64,000 bases of DNA from Pseudoxanthomonas helianthi (GTDB lineage: Bacteria > Pseudomonadota > Gammaproteobacteria > Xanthomonadales > Xanthomonadaceae). This document shows positions 9,013-21,012 of the stretch, piece after piece. Location of the stretch: contig NZ_JAGKTC010000001.1 in the NCBI RefSeq assembly GCF_017939625.1, forward strand, positions 1,226,778 to 1,290,777. The letters run 5' to 3'. A program made the translations under genes and the position numbers. The notes below the pieces were generated by a model, which was not told where the DNA came from, did not search any database, and worked only from the letters and a program-made list of their open reading frames with translations. Position 1 is the first letter of the stretch. Each line of letters opens with the position of its first letter.

Positions 9013-10338
9013 ATGGAAGCTTGGCCCCGTTGCCTGGAACGCCTCGAAGCCGAATTCCCGGCCGAGGACGTGCACACCTGGCTGAAACCCCTGCAGGCGG
9101 AACAACGCAGCGACGCCGTGGTGCTGTACGCGCCCAATGCCTTCATCTTCGACGAGGTCCGCGACCGCTACCTGGCGCGGATCCGCGAGCTGCTGGTGCA
9201 CTTCGCCGGCCACCAGGACGTGTCGCTGGAAATCGGCTCGCGCACGCCGGCCAAGCCGCGCATCGTCGACGCCGTCGTCGGTACCAGCGCCGCCGCGCCG
9301 GTGGCAGAAGCCTTCGCCGGCAACCTCGATACGCATTACACCTTCGACAACTTCGTCGAAGGCCGCAGCAACCAGCTCGGCCGTGCCGCCGCATGGCAGG
9401 CCGCGCAGAAACCCGGCGACCGCGCGCACAACCCGCTGCTGCTGTACGGCGGCACCGGGTTGGGCAAGACCCACCTGATGTTCGCCGCCGGCAACGAACT
9501 GCGCCGGCACAACCCGGCCGCGCGCGTGCTGTACCTGCGTTCCAGCGATTTCGCCAACGCCTTCTTCCGTTCGATCCAGGAAAAGAGCACCGACCAGTTC
9601 AAGCGCCAGTTCCAGAACATCGACGCGCTGCTGATCGACGACATCCAGTTCTTCGCCGGGAAGGACCGCACCCAGGAAGAGTTCTTCCACACCTTCAACG
9701 CGCTGTTCGACGGCCGCCAGCAGATCATCATGACCTGCGACCGCTATCCACGCGAAGTCGAAGGCCTGGAGCCGCGCCTGAAGTCGCGGCTGGGCTGGGG
9801 CTTGTCGGTGGCGATCGATCCGCCGGACTTCGAAACCCGCGCGGCGATCGTGCTGGCCAAGGCGGCCGAACGCGGCACCCATATTCCCGATGACGTCGCC
9901 TTCCTGCTGGCGAAGAAGATGCGCAGCAACGTGCGCGACCTGGAAGGCGCGCTCAACACGCTGGCCGCACGCGCCAACTTCACCGGCCGCGCGATCACCG
10001 CCGAGTTCGCCCAGGAAACCCTGCGCGACCTGCTGCGCGCGCAGCAGCAGGCGATCGGCATCGGCAACATCCAGAAGACGGTCGCCGATTATTACGGCCT
10101 GCAGGTCAAGGACCTGCTCGGCAAGCGCCGCACGCGCTCGCTGGCGCGTCCGCGCCAGGTCGCGATGGCGCTGGCCAAGGAACTGACCGAACACTCGCTG
10201 CCCGAGATCGGCGACGCCTTCGCCGGCCGCGACCACACCACCGTCCTCCATGCCTGCCGGCAGATCCGCAACCTGATGGAAACCGACGGCAAGTTGCGCG
10301 AAGACTGGGACAAGTTGATCCGCAAGCTGAGCGAGTGA
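9013..10338 (+). CDS. dnaA: Chromosomal replication initiator DnaA
   Basis: DnaA binds 9-mer boxes at oriC and opens the duplex. The 441-residue product has the DnaB/DiaA-binding domain I ([20 protein letters not shown]), a short domain II, the AAA+ domain with Walker [10 protein letters not shown] (from about residue 146) and Walker [10 protein letters not shown], the arginine-finger region, and the domain IV HTH with the signature [14 protein letters not shown] near the C-terminus. The ATG at 9013 is chosen because it gives the conserved N-terminus; longer readings only add unconserved sequence. The 541-base gap after it holds the likely origin. Confidence 0.98.
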   Translation: MEAWPRCLERLEAEFPAEDVHTWLKPLQAEQRSDAVVLYAPNAFIFDEVRDRYLARIRELLVHFAGHQDVSLEIGSRTPAKPRIVDAVVGTSAAAPVAEAFAGNLDTHYTFDNFVEGRSNQLGRAAAWQAAQKPGDRAHNPLLLYGGTGLGKTHLMFAAGNELRRHNPAARVLYLRSSDFANAFFRSIQEKSTDQFKRQFQNIDALLIDDIQFFAGKDRTQEEFFHTFNALFDGRQQIIMTCDRYPREVEGLEPRLKSRLGWGLSVAIDPPDFETRAAIVLAKAAERGTHIPDDVAFLLAKKMRSNVRDLEGALNTLAARANFTGRAITAEFAQETLRDLLRAQQQAIGIGNIQKTVADYYGLQVKDLLGKRRTRSLARPRQVAMALAKELTEHSLPEIGDAFAGRDHTTVLHACRQIRNLMETDGKLREDWDKLIRKLSE

Positions 10339-10461
10339 TCGGCAGCCGAGCGGTTCCGCCGCGCCGATTCGAAAAGAACGAAAGACCCGGCTGCCGTGCG
10401 AACAGCCCGCGGCACGGTCTTCGTCGTGGATTCCCTAGCCACCAGCAGTATCGAGACGCCC

Positions 10462-10558
10462 CGTAGGAGCGCCCATCTGGGCGCGACCGTTCAATGGCGC
10501 CGAGCGGAAGGCTAAGCAAGCCGAAGTTGCTTGTCGCGCACTGAAGTGCGCTCCTACG
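10462..10558. repeat. Inverted pair of 26-base REP-like units
   Basis: The left unit (10462-10487) and the reverse complement of the right unit (10533-10558) share CGTAGGAGCGC at one end and GCGCGAC at the other, with eight different bases inside. Each unit is itself a small hairpin and the pair forms a cruciform-like element. It lies in the dnaA-dnaN gap, upstream of the DnaA boxes. Confidence 0.75.
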
Positions 10559-10674
10559 CCATGACGAAACGGGGCGGATAACGAGCCATTGCGCACCCTT
10601 GCCGCTTTCCTCGCCGGAACGGCAGACGAAACGCGCGCAGTTCCGTAAACTCCGGGGACAGGAACGGGAAGACT

Positions 10675-10683
10675 TGTGGACAA
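10675..10683 (-). promoter_or_regulatory. DnaA box (TTGTCCACA, 8/9)
   Basis: The minus strand reads TTGTCCACA, one mismatch from the consensus TTATCCACA, inside the dnaA-dnaN gap. Confidence 0.6.
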
Positions 10684-10762
10684 GTCGGGGGCTGTTTCCG
10701 ACCCACAAAACCATCCACAGTTTGTCCCGCGTCCTCCGGGCTGCTATCCACCCGCTTTGGGT

Positions 10763-10771
10763 TGTTGATAA
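10763..10771 (-). promoter_or_regulatory. DnaA box (TTATCAACA, 8/9)
   Basis: The minus strand reads TTATCAACA, one mismatch from the consensus, next to the AT-rich stretch that leads to dnaN. Confidence 0.6.
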
Positions 10772-10879
10772 TTCCAGCAATTTCAACAACTTAAGTGAGT
10801 TTTACCGGATTTCGCGCCCCTCCAGCTCCACCAGTTTTTGATTTTCATATCGACTTTAAAGCCAAGGGGCCATCACCCA

Positions 10880-11980
10880 ATGCGTTTCACTCTGCAACGA
10901 GAAGCCTTCCTCAAACCCTTGGCTCAAGTGGTCAACGTGGTGGAACGCCGTCAGACGCTGCCGGTGCTCGCCAATTTCCTGGTGCAGGTCAACGGCGGCC
11001 AGTTGTCGCTGACCGGTACCGACCTTGAAGTCGAGATGGTCGCGCGCAGCGCGGTCGACAACGCGCAGGACGGCGAAGTCACCATCCCGGCGCGCAAGCT
11101 GTTCGAGATCGTTCGCGCATTGCCCGATGGCAGTGTGGTCACGGTCAGCCAGAGCGGCGACAAGGTCACCGTGCAGGCGGGGCGCAGCCGTTTCACCCTG
11201 GCGACCTTGCCGGCCAACGATTTCCCGTCGGTCGATGAAGTCGAGGCGACCGAGCGCGTCACCGTTGCCGAGGCGGCGCTGAAGGAGCTGATCGAACGCA
11301 CCGCCTTCGCGATGGCCCAGCAGGACGTGCGCTATTACCTCAACGGCCTGCTGTTCGACCTGCGCGACAAGACCCTGCGTTGCGTGGCGACGGATGGCCA
11401 CCGCCTGGCGTTGTGCGAGTCCCAACTGGAAGGCGGCGGCGGCGCCAAGCGACAGATCATCGTGCCGCGCAAGGGCGTAACCGAGCTGCAGCGCCTGCTG
11501 GAAGGCGGCGAGCGCGTGCTGGAACTGGAGGTCGGTCGGGCCCATATCCGGGTCAAGCGCGACGACGTGACTTTCACCAGCAAGCTGATCGATGGTCGTT
11601 TCCCCGATTACGAAGCGGTGATCCCGATTGGTGCCGACCGTGAGGTCAAGCTGGATCGCGAAACCCTGCGCGCAGCGCTGCAGCGTGCGGCGATCCTGTC
11701 CAACGAAAAGTACCGCGGCGTCCGCGTCGAGGTCTCGCCGGGTCAGCTGAAGATCAGCGCGCATAACCCGGAACAGGAAGAAGCGCAGGAAGAAATCGAA
11801 GCCGATACCAAGGTCAGCGACCTGGCCATCGGCTTCAACGTCAACTACCTGCTGGACGCTCTGACCGCACTGCGCGGCGAAGACATCGTCATCCAGCTGC
11901 GCGATGCGAATTCCTCGGCCCTGGTCCGCGAGGCGACCAGCGAGAAGTCCCGCCACGTGGTCATGCCGCTGCGACTGTGA
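10880..11980 (+). CDS. dnaN: DNA polymerase III sliding clamp, beta subunit
   Basis: The 366-residue product is the ring-forming clamp that tethers DNA polymerase III, with three repeats of the clamp fold. It begins MRFTLQREAFLKPLAQVVNV and ends with the conserved HVVMPLRL. The ATG at 10880 follows an AAGGGG ribosome-binding site at 10864 and matches the standard N-terminus; an in-frame upstream ATG at 10838 lies in the AT-rich origin stretch and is unlikely. It is co-oriented with dnaA, recF and gyrB. Confidence 0.98.
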   Translation: MRFTLQREAFLKPLAQVVNVVERRQTLPVLANFLVQVNGGQLSLTGTDLEVEMVARSAVDNAQDGEVTIPARKLFEIVRALPDGSVVTVSQSGDKVTVQAGRSRFTLATLPANDFPSVDEVEATERVTVAEAALKELIERTAFAMAQQDVRYYLNGLLFDLRDKTLRCVATDGHRLALCESQLEGGGGAKRQIIVPRKGVTELQRLLEGGERVLELEVGRAHIRVKRDDVTFTSKLIDGRFPDYEAVIPIGADREVKLDRETLRAALQRAAILSNEKYRGVRVEVSPGQLKISAHNPEQEEAQEEIEADTKVSDLAIGFNVNYLLDALTALRGEDIVIQLRDANSSALVREATSEKSRHVVMPLRL

Positions 11981-12003
11981 TGGTGTCGTGCAGGTAATGT
12001 CCC

Positions 12004-12019
12004 GGTTCCACGTGAAACA
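12004..12019. promoter_or_regulatory. parS: parS site 1 (ParB-binding centromere)
   Basis: The 16-mer GGTTCCACGTGAAACA differs from the Bacillus-type consensus TGTTCCACGTGAAACA only in its first base. It lies 24 bases after the dnaN stop. Two more such sites follow within recF. Confidence 0.85.
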
Positions 12020-12023
12020 CAAG

Positions 12024-12055
12024 CGACGCCCGGGCCTCCCCGGGCGTCGTGCTTT
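12024..12055 (+). terminator. Hairpin terminator after dnaN
   Basis: A perfect 11-bp stem CGACGCCCGGG/CCCGGGCGTCG with a 4-base loop (12024-12049) is followed by TGCTTT. It lies 43 bases past the dnaN stop and just ahead of recF, directly after parS site 1. Confidence 0.7.
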
Positions 12056-12067
12056 GGGGACGCCGGC

Positions 12068-13189
12068 ATGCAGGTGACCCGTCTGGACGTCCGCGGGCTG
12101 CGCCGCTTCGAATCCGTCAGCCTGAGCCCGGCCCCAGGACTTAACCTGATCACCGGCGATAACGGGGCCGGCAAAACCAGCCTGCTCGAAGCCCTGCACC
12201 TGATGGCCTACGGTCGCAGTTTCCGAGGCCGGGTCCGGGACGGTCTGGTTCGAACGGGCAGCGAGGCGGTCGAGGTTTTCGTGGAATGGCGGGAGGACGG
12301 GGAGCGCCGGTCCCGCAAGGCTGGGCTCCGCCACACCGGGCAGGACTGGCAGGGGCGCTTGGATGGCGAGAATGTCGCCCAGCTGGGCGATTTGTGCGCG
12401 GCGCTGGCCGTGGTCAGTTTCGAACCGGGCAGCCATGCGCTGGTCGCGGGGGGCGGAGAGCCCCGGCGCCGTTTCGTGGACTGGGGGCTGTTCCACGTGG
12501 AACGCGACGCTGACAGTCGCGATGCAGCCGGGGAAGGATTTCTCCCCCTGTGGCGACGCTACGCCCGGGCGCTGAAACAGCGCAATGCCCTGCTGAAGTC
12601 CGGTGCGGCCCCGTCGCAATTGGATGCCTGGGACCATGAGCTGGCGGACACGGGCGAACGGCTGACCCGGCATCGGCAAGCCTACCTTGAGGAATTGCGG
12701 AATCGCCTGAGCGAGGTCGCGGCCGAGCTGGTCCCGGCCTTGGGCCGGGCCGAGCTGGAATTCCTCCCGGGCTGGCGTCGCCAGGAGTTTTCGCTGGCGG
12801 ATGCCTTGCTGTTGGCCAGGGATCGCGATCATGCCTCTGGCTTCACCAGCGTCGGCCCGCATCGAGCCGATTGGCGGATCGGTTACTCGGCCCGGCCACA
12901 GGGAGAGCCCCTGTCGCGAGGGCAGGCCAAGCTGACCGCCCTGGCCTGCCTGCTGTCCCAGGCCGAAGATTTCGCTGCCCGGCGTGGCGAGTGGCCTGTC
13001 GTCGCCCTGGACGATCTGGCCTCGGAGCTGGACCGGGGCCATCAGGCACGCGTGCTGGATCGGCTACAGGCCAGCGGTGCCCAGGTCTTCATCACCGGCA
13101 CCGAAGCTCCGACAGTGCTGGCCAGCCGGTCGGAAGGAATTGCAAGGTTTCACGTGGAACACGAACGGGTTTCCGAAACGCTGGAGTAG
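12068..13189 (+). CDS. recF: DNA replication and repair protein RecF
   Basis: RecF is an SMC-like ATPase that helps load RecA at gaps with RecO and RecR. The 373-residue protein has Walker A GDNGAGKT (residues 30-37), the ABC-type signature SRGQAKLTALACLLSQAE and Walker B VVALDDLASELD near residue 315. It carries two near-consensus parS motifs inside its coding sequence (12489-12504 and 13146-13161), so the codons there serve both RecF and centromere function. Confidence 0.97.
   Translation: MQVTRLDVRGLRRFESVSLSPAPGLNLITGDNGAGKTSLLEALHLMAYGRSFRGRVRDGLVRTGSEAVEVFVEWREDGERRSRKAGLRHTGQDWQGRLDGENVAQLGDLCAALAVVSFEPGSHALVAGGGEPRRRFVDWGLFHVERDADSRDAAGEGFLPLWRRYARALKQRNALLKSGAAPSQLDAWDHELADTGERLTRHRQAYLEELRNRLSEVAAELVPALGRAELEFLPGWRRQEFSLADALLLARDRDHASGFTSVGPHRADWRIGYSARPQGEPLSRGQAKLTALACLLSQAEDFAARRGEWPVVALDDLASELDRGHQARVLDRLQASGAQVFITGTEAPTVLASRSEGIARFHVEHERVSETLE
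12489..12504. promoter_or_regulatory. parS: parS site 2 inside recF
   Basis: TGTTCCACGTGGAACG matches the pseudomonad-type parS TGTTCCACGTGGAACA at 15 of 16 positions and has the central palindrome GTTCCACGTGGAAC intact. It is read as codons for LFHVER in RecF. Confidence 0.88.
13146..13161. promoter_or_regulatory. parS: parS site 3 near the end of recF
   Basis: GGTTTCACGTGGAACA keeps the NGTTNCACGTGNAACN core of parS. It codes for RFHVEH close to the RecF C-terminus, about 640 bases from site 2 and 1.1 kb from site 1. Confidence 0.85.
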
Positions 13190-13281
13190 GTGATTTGGTA
13201 TCACAGGCAAGCTGCAGAAGAGCCGGCAACCAGCTGAACCTTGGACCGAATCGTCAGATAGACGCCTCCGCGGCGCACTAG

Positions 13282-16690
<3,409 letters not shown>

Positions 16691-16755
16691 CCGCGCGGTT
16701 GACGAAAAGTTAAGACGGCGTACCGGACACTGCCGCCCTCTCCAGGGAGGATTCC

Positions 16756-17577
16756 ATGAACGCCCGCACCCTCAAACCGGCCTTGCTGGGACTGGCCATC
16801 GCCGTGATCGTGGCCGCCTGTGCCACCACCACCTCTCCGACCGGACGCAGGCAGATCGTGGGTGGCGTATCCCAGGAACAGCTGGACCAGCTCGGTGCGC
16901 AGGCCTTCGCCGAAACCAAGGCCAAGGAAAAGATCAGCAACAACGGCGCGGAAACCGCGGAAGTGCGCTGTGTCGTCGATGCGCTGGTGCGCCAGTTGCC
17001 GCCGCAATGGCGCGGCGTGCGCTGGGAGACCGCGTTGTTCGAGGACAAGGAGCCCAATGCCTTCGCGCTGCCCGGCGGCAAGGTCGGGGTCAATACCGGC
17101 ATCTTCAGCGTGGCCAAGAACCAGGACCAGCTGGCCGCGGTGCTGGGCCACGAAATCGGCCACGTGATCGCGCGCCACCACGAGGAACGCATCACCCGGC
17201 AGATGGGTGCGCAACAACTGCTCGGGCTGGGTGCGGCGATCGCCGGCGCCCGCTACGGCCAGGGCGGCGCGGACATGGTCAGCCAGCTGGGCGGCCTGGG
17301 CGTGCAGGGCCTGTTCCTGTTGCCGGGCTCGCGCACCCAGGAAAGCGAAGCCGACGTGGTCGGCCAGCAGCTGATGGCCCAGGCCGGCTTCAACCCCGGC
17401 CAGGCCGTGGATCTCTGGCAGAACATGATCGCCGCCGGCGGCGCGCGGCCGCCGCAGTGGCTGTCCACCCACCCGGATCCTCAATCGCGCATTTCCGAAT
17501 TGCGCCGGCGCGCCGATGGCCTGATGCCCGGTTACCAAGCTGCGCGCAAGGCCGGCAACGTGCCCAAATGCGGCTAG
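16756..17577 (+). CDS. M48 family zinc metalloprotease, lipoprotein
   Basis: This 273-residue protein has a lipoprotein signal (lipobox VAAC, Cys22), a Thr/Ser-rich start, and the zinc-binding HEIGH at residues 132-136 (VLGHEIGHVIARHHEE), with the third ligand in the later ESEAD motif. Length and layout match the periplasmic LoiP/YcaL/YggG group that degrades misfolded envelope proteins. The +2 residue is Ala, which suggests outer-membrane sorting. The start has a GGGAGGA ribosome-binding site. The gene stands alone between the CPBP protease and the TPR gene. Confidence 0.88.
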   Translation: MNARTLKPALLGLAIAVIVAACATTTSPTGRRQIVGGVSQEQLDQLGAQAFAETKAKEKISNNGAETAEVRCVVDALVRQLPPQWRGVRWETALFEDKEPNAFALPGGKVGVNTGIFSVAKNQDQLAAVLGHEIGHVIARHHEERITRQMGAQQLLGLGAAIAGARYGQGGADMVSQLGGLGVQGLFLLPGSRTQESEADVVGQQLMAQAGFNPGQAVDLWQNMIAAGGARPPQWLSTHPDPQSRISELRRRADGLMPGYQAARKAGNVPKCG

Positions 17578-17699
17578 TTTGCGCATGAACCATGCTGCGC
17601 CGCCGCAGCGATATTCCTTCCCGAAACCCGCCGCTTTCTGTTAGTTTCTCGGCCCCCCGCGTGGCCTGGCCACGCAGCGAACTCTCGAGGTAAGCCCCC

Positions 17700-18893
17700 A
17701 TGCTGTTCCGCAATCGCAAGCAAGCCCTGTTGTCGCTGGCCATCGCCTTCGCCATGGGTGGCGTGATCGTTACCAATGCCGTGGCCCAGTCCGACAGCGG
17801 CAGCGAACGCCGGAACCGCCGTTCGCAGAAGGAACAGAAGGCGGAAGTGCGCTATCCGGAAGCGACCCGCACCGAGCCCAAGGAAAAGGGTTCATCGAAG
17901 ATGAGCAAGAAGCTGGGCAAGCTGATCGACGAATTCAACGAAAGCAAGTTCGAGGAAGCCAAGCCGCTGGCTGCCGAGATCCTCGCCGACAGCAGCGCCA
18001 ACAACTACGACAAGGCGCTGGCTGCGTTCCTCGCCGCGCAGGTCGCCTACAACCTCGACGACAATGCCGGCGCCGAAGGTTTCGCCAAGCAGGCGATCGA
18101 ACTGAACGGCCTGGACAACAACAACCACTTCACCGCGATGCAGTTCCTGGCCCAGCTGCAGATCCAGGACGACAAGTACGCCGACGGCCTGGCGACGATC
18201 GACCGCTACCTGACCGAGACCAAGTCGACCAAGCCCGAGGACTTGGTGATCAAGGGCAATGCCCTGTACCGGCTGGAGCGTTACAAGGAAGCCGCGGCGA
18301 CGCTGCGCCAGGCGGTCGATGCCAGCCCGCAGCCGAAGAACGAATGGCTGCAGCTGCTGATGGCGTCCTACGCCGATGCCGGGCAGAACGAAGACGCGAT
18401 CAAGCTGGCCGAGCAGCTCGCCGCCAAGTCCCCGGACGACAAGAAGGCGCAGATGAACCTCGCCTCGGTGTACATGCAGGCCGACAAGATGGACAAGGCC
18501 GCCGCGATCCTGGAGAAGCTGCGCACCTCCGGCCAGATGACCGACGAGCGCGAATACCGTCAGCTCTACACCACCTACGCCAACATGGAAGGCAAGGAGA
18601 AGGACACCATCGCGGTCATCAACGACGGTATCCAGAAGGGCATCCTCAAGCCGGACTACCAGAGCTACGTGGCGCTGGCCCAGGCTTACTACTATTCGGA
18701 CCAGATCCCGCAGGCGATCGACGCTTGGAAGAAGGGCGCGCCGCTGTCGAAGGACGGCGAGACCTACCTCAATCTGGCCAAGGTGCTGTATCAGGAAAAC
18801 CGCCTGCCGGAAGCCAAGGAGGCCGCCAAGTCGGCCCTGGCCAAGGGCGTCAAGAAGCCGGACGACGCGAAAAAGATCATCAACGCTAAGTAA
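17700..18893 (+). CDS. Exported tetratricopeptide-repeat protein upstream of tonB
   Basis: This 397-residue protein has a signal peptide cleaved probably after VAQ (residue 30), a basic linker, and then helical repeats of TPR type from about residue 60 to 390 (for example DLVIKGNALYRLERYKEAAA, LLMASYADAGQNEDAIKLAE and QSYVALAQAYYYSDQIPQAID). TPR proteins act as scaffolds. A gene of this kind just ahead of tonB recurs in Xanthomonadaceae, so a role in organising the Ton system in the periplasm is a reasonable inference. It ends 118 bases before tonB. Confidence 0.82.
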   Translation: MLFRNRKQALLSLAIAFAMGGVIVTNAVAQSDSGSERRNRRSQKEQKAEVRYPEATRTEPKEKGSSKMSKKLGKLIDEFNESKFEEAKPLAAEILADSSANNYDKALAAFLAAQVAYNLDDNAGAEGFAKQAIELNGLDNNNHFTAMQFLAQLQIQDDKYADGLATIDRYLTETKSTKPEDLVIKGNALYRLERYKEAAATLRQAVDASPQPKNEWLQLLMASYADAGQNEDAIKLAEQLAAKSPDDKKAQMNLASVYMQADKMDKAAAILEKLRTSGQMTDEREYRQLYTTYANMEGKEKDTIAVINDGIQKGILKPDYQSYVALAQAYYYSDQIPQAIDAWKKGAPLSKDGETYLNLAKVLYQENRLPEAKEAAKSALAKGVKKPDDAKKIINAK

Positions 18894-19011
18894 TCGTTAT
18901 AACCCCGCAATACCACTGAAAGACCTGCGGAAACCGATGGAACCACCCGGCGGGATTGGGTAAGCTGGACGTTCCGGCAGGATTTTCGAACCACGAGATC
19001 GAGCAAGGCGC

Positions 19012-19683
19012 ATGAGCGACACGTACGTGATCCACCGCAGAGACGACGACGAGCCGACCGGCCTGAGCTGGCCGCGCATCATCGGCATCGCCTTCGTCAT
19101 TGCCCTGCATGCGGCTGCCCTGCTGCTGCTGCTGATCCCCGCGGTCGCCCCGCAGGCGGAAAAGGAACAGGAACAAAAGACGATCGTCACCATCGTTGAC
19201 GCCCCGCCGCCGCCTCCCCCGCCGCCGCCGCCGCCGCCGCCGGACGACAAGCCGCCGCCGCCGGTGAAGAACCTGGCGCCGCCGCGCGAAACCCCGCTGC
19301 CGCCGCCGCCGGAGGCTCCGCCGGTCGACGTCGCCGAGCCGCGCCCGACCGACGTGGTCTCTCCGCCCGCCCCGCCGGCGCCGCCCGCGCCGCAGCCGGA
19401 CATCGGCGCCAGCGTCGATATCTCGTCGAAGAACATGAACCCGCCGCGTTACCCGCCGGCCGCCGCCCGCGCCGGTATCGAGGGCACGGTGATCCTGATC
19501 ATCGACGTCGATGCCAATGGCAACGTCACCAACGTCTCGGTCGAGAAATCGAGCCGTAACCGCGACCTCGACCGCGCCGCGATGGAAGCCGCGCGCAAGT
19601 GGCGCTTCAACCCGGGCTCCTCCGGCGGGCAGAAGGTCGCCGGCCGCGTCCGTGTCCCCGTCGACTTCACCCTGGGCGGCTGA
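19012..19683 (+). CDS. tonB: Energy transducer TonB
   Basis: TonB carries proton-motive energy from ExbB/ExbD to outer-membrane receptors. The 223-residue protein has a cytoplasmic start, a single transmembrane helix at about residues 22-46 with the conserved His in VIALHAAALLLLL, a long proline-rich periplasmic spacer (13 consecutive prolines followed by KPPPP- and PPAP-type stretches), and the C-terminal TonB domain (NPPRYPPAAARAGIEG, AARKWRFNPG). The proline run is encoded largely by CCG triplets. It is followed by exbB, exbD1 and exbD2 in one direction. Confidence 0.96.
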   Translation: MSDTYVIHRRDDDEPTGLSWPRIIGIAFVIALHAAALLLLLIPAVAPQAEKEQEQKTIVTIVDAPPPPPPPPPPPPPDDKPPPPVKNLAPPRETPLPPPPEAPPVDVAEPRPTDVVSPPAPPAPPAPQPDIGASVDISSKNMNPPRYPPAAARAGIEGTVILIIDVDANGNVTNVSVEKSSRNRDLDRAAMEAARKWRFNPGSSGGQKVAGRVRVPVDFTLGG

Positions 19684-19774
19684 TCCGGGCTTCCCCAAGA
19701 CCGGCTTTCAAAAGACCAGTTCCAACACGCAACTCACCGTCGTAACTTCAATCACCAAATAAAGGGTCAGCGTC

Positions 19775-20533
19775 ATGCTCTTCGAAACCTTGATCGCCAC
19801 CGCCGCCGCCGGGGGCAACAGCGCCGCCAACGCCATGAACCAGATGGGTTTCGGCCACCTGCTGGGCGAAATGCTCGCCGACCCCGGCAAGTTCGTCATG
19901 TCCTGGGTGGTGCTGATCACCCTGATCGTCATGTCGGCCATGTCCTGGTACTGGACCGTGATCAACGCGCTGAAGGCCACCCGCCTGAAGGGCGCCGCCA
20001 ACCGCGTGATCAACGCCTTCTGGGAAACCCCGAACGCGCAGGACGCCATCCGCCTGATGGAAGAGCAGCCCAAGGGCGAACCCTTCTCGAAGGTCGCGCT
20101 GGACGCCGCCCAGGCCGCCGCGCACCACCAGCGCGCCGACGGCAGCAACCTGTCCGACTCGCTGAGCCGCTCGGAATTCGTCGACCGCGCCCTGCGCCAG
20201 GCCGTGACCCGCGAAAGCGGCAAGCTGCAGGCGGGCATGACCGTGCTGGCGACCGTCGCCGCCGCGGCCCCGTTCGTCGGCCTGCTCGGTACCGTGTGGG
20301 GCATCTACGGCGCGCTGATCAACATCGGTGCCACCGGCCAGGCTTCGATCGACGCCGTTGCCGGTCCGGTGGGTGAAGCGCTGATCATGACCGCGCTCGG
20401 CCTGCTGACCGCGATCCCGGCGCTGCTGGCGTACAACTTCTTCAGCCGCACCAACGCCGCGACCAACTCCCGCCTCGATACCTTCGCGCACGACCTGCAC
20501 GACTTCTTCGCCACCGGCGCCCGCGTGCGCTGA
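19775..20533 (+). CDS. exbB: ExbB proton-channel subunit of the Ton system
   Basis: This 252-residue MotA/TolQ/ExbB family protein has a first transmembrane helix near residues 42-62, a cytoplasmic loop, and two further helices (about 150-180 and 200-222) containing the family sequence TVAAAAPFVGLLGTVWGIYGAL and LLTAIPALLAYN. It forms the pentameric proton channel with ExbD. It lies 91 bases after tonB and 47 bases before exbD1. Confidence 0.96.
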   Translation: MLFETLIATAAAGGNSAANAMNQMGFGHLLGEMLADPGKFVMSWVVLITLIVMSAMSWYWTVINALKATRLKGAANRVINAFWETPNAQDAIRLMEEQPKGEPFSKVALDAAQAAAHHQRADGSNLSDSLSRSEFVDRALRQAVTRESGKLQAGMTVLATVAAAAPFVGLLGTVWGIYGALINIGATGQASIDAVAGPVGEALIMTALGLLTAIPALLAYNFFSRTNAATNSRLDTFAHDLHDFFATGARVR

Positions 20534-20580
20534 TCCGGCCTGGTCGTAGGTACAGGTACTAGTCAAGAACGGAGCCCGAC

Positions 20581-21009
20581 ATGGCATTCAGTACAGGCGG
20601 CGACGCCGGCGGCCCCAAGGCGGACATCAACGTCACCCCGTTGGTGGACGTGATGTTGGTGTTGCTGATCATCTTCATCATCACCGCGCCGCTGATGCAG
20701 CACAAGGTGAAGATCGAGCTGCCGGAAGCGAACTACCAGGATCCGGACAAGGACAAGAACAAGCCGCAGCAGACCATCACCGTCTCGGTGAAGGAAAACG
20801 GCGACCTGTTCTGGGGCGATGAGCCGATCAACCGCGAAATCCTCGAGTCGCGCCTGTCCAGCGCCGCCCAGCTGACCCCGCAGCCTCAGTTGAACCTGCG
20901 CGGGGACAAGACGACCAAGATGAGCACGATCAACGAGATCACCAAGGTCGCCCAGGGCCAGGGCATGTTGGACATCGGCTTTGTGGCCACCAAAGAGAAG
21001 AGGCACTAA
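20581..21009 (+). CDS. exbD: ExbD subunit 1 of the Ton system
   Basis: This 142-residue protein has a short cytoplasmic start, the family motif [20 protein letters not shown] (residues about 16-36) whose Asp is the proton-carrying residue in the single helix, and a periplasmic domain. It is the first of two ExbD proteins encoded in tandem, as in the tonB-exbB-exbD1-exbD2 cluster known in Xanthomonas campestris. The next gene starts three bases after its stop. Confidence 0.95.
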   Translation: MAFSTGGDAGGPKADINVTPLVDVMLVLLIIFIITAPLMQHKVKIELPEANYQDPDKDKNKPQQTITVSVKENGDLFWGDEPINREILESRLSSAAQLTPQPQLNLRGDKTTKMSTINEITKVAQGQGMLDIGFVATKEKRH

Positions 21010-21012
21010 GGC

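Larger units (their letters stand above)
10640..10870. other. oriC: Candidate chromosomal origin oriC
   Basis: The dnaA-dnaN gap from about 10640 contains several DnaA-box-like 9-mers: 8/9 matches on the minus strand at 10675-10683 and 10763-10771, and 7/9 matches on the plus strand at 10711-10719 and 10744-10752. The stretch 10760-10860 is clearly AT-richer than the rest of the window (for example TTGTTGATAATTCC and TTTTTGATTTTCATATCG), as expected for an unwinding element. In Xanthomonas the origin is placed in this same gap. The boundaries are approximate. Confidence 0.7.

Noticed and set aside
10382-10421. Hairpin just after dnaA as a terminator
   Set aside because: The pairing CCGTGC/GCACGG has a 12-base loop, an uneven outer stem and no T-run, so it is too weak to call.
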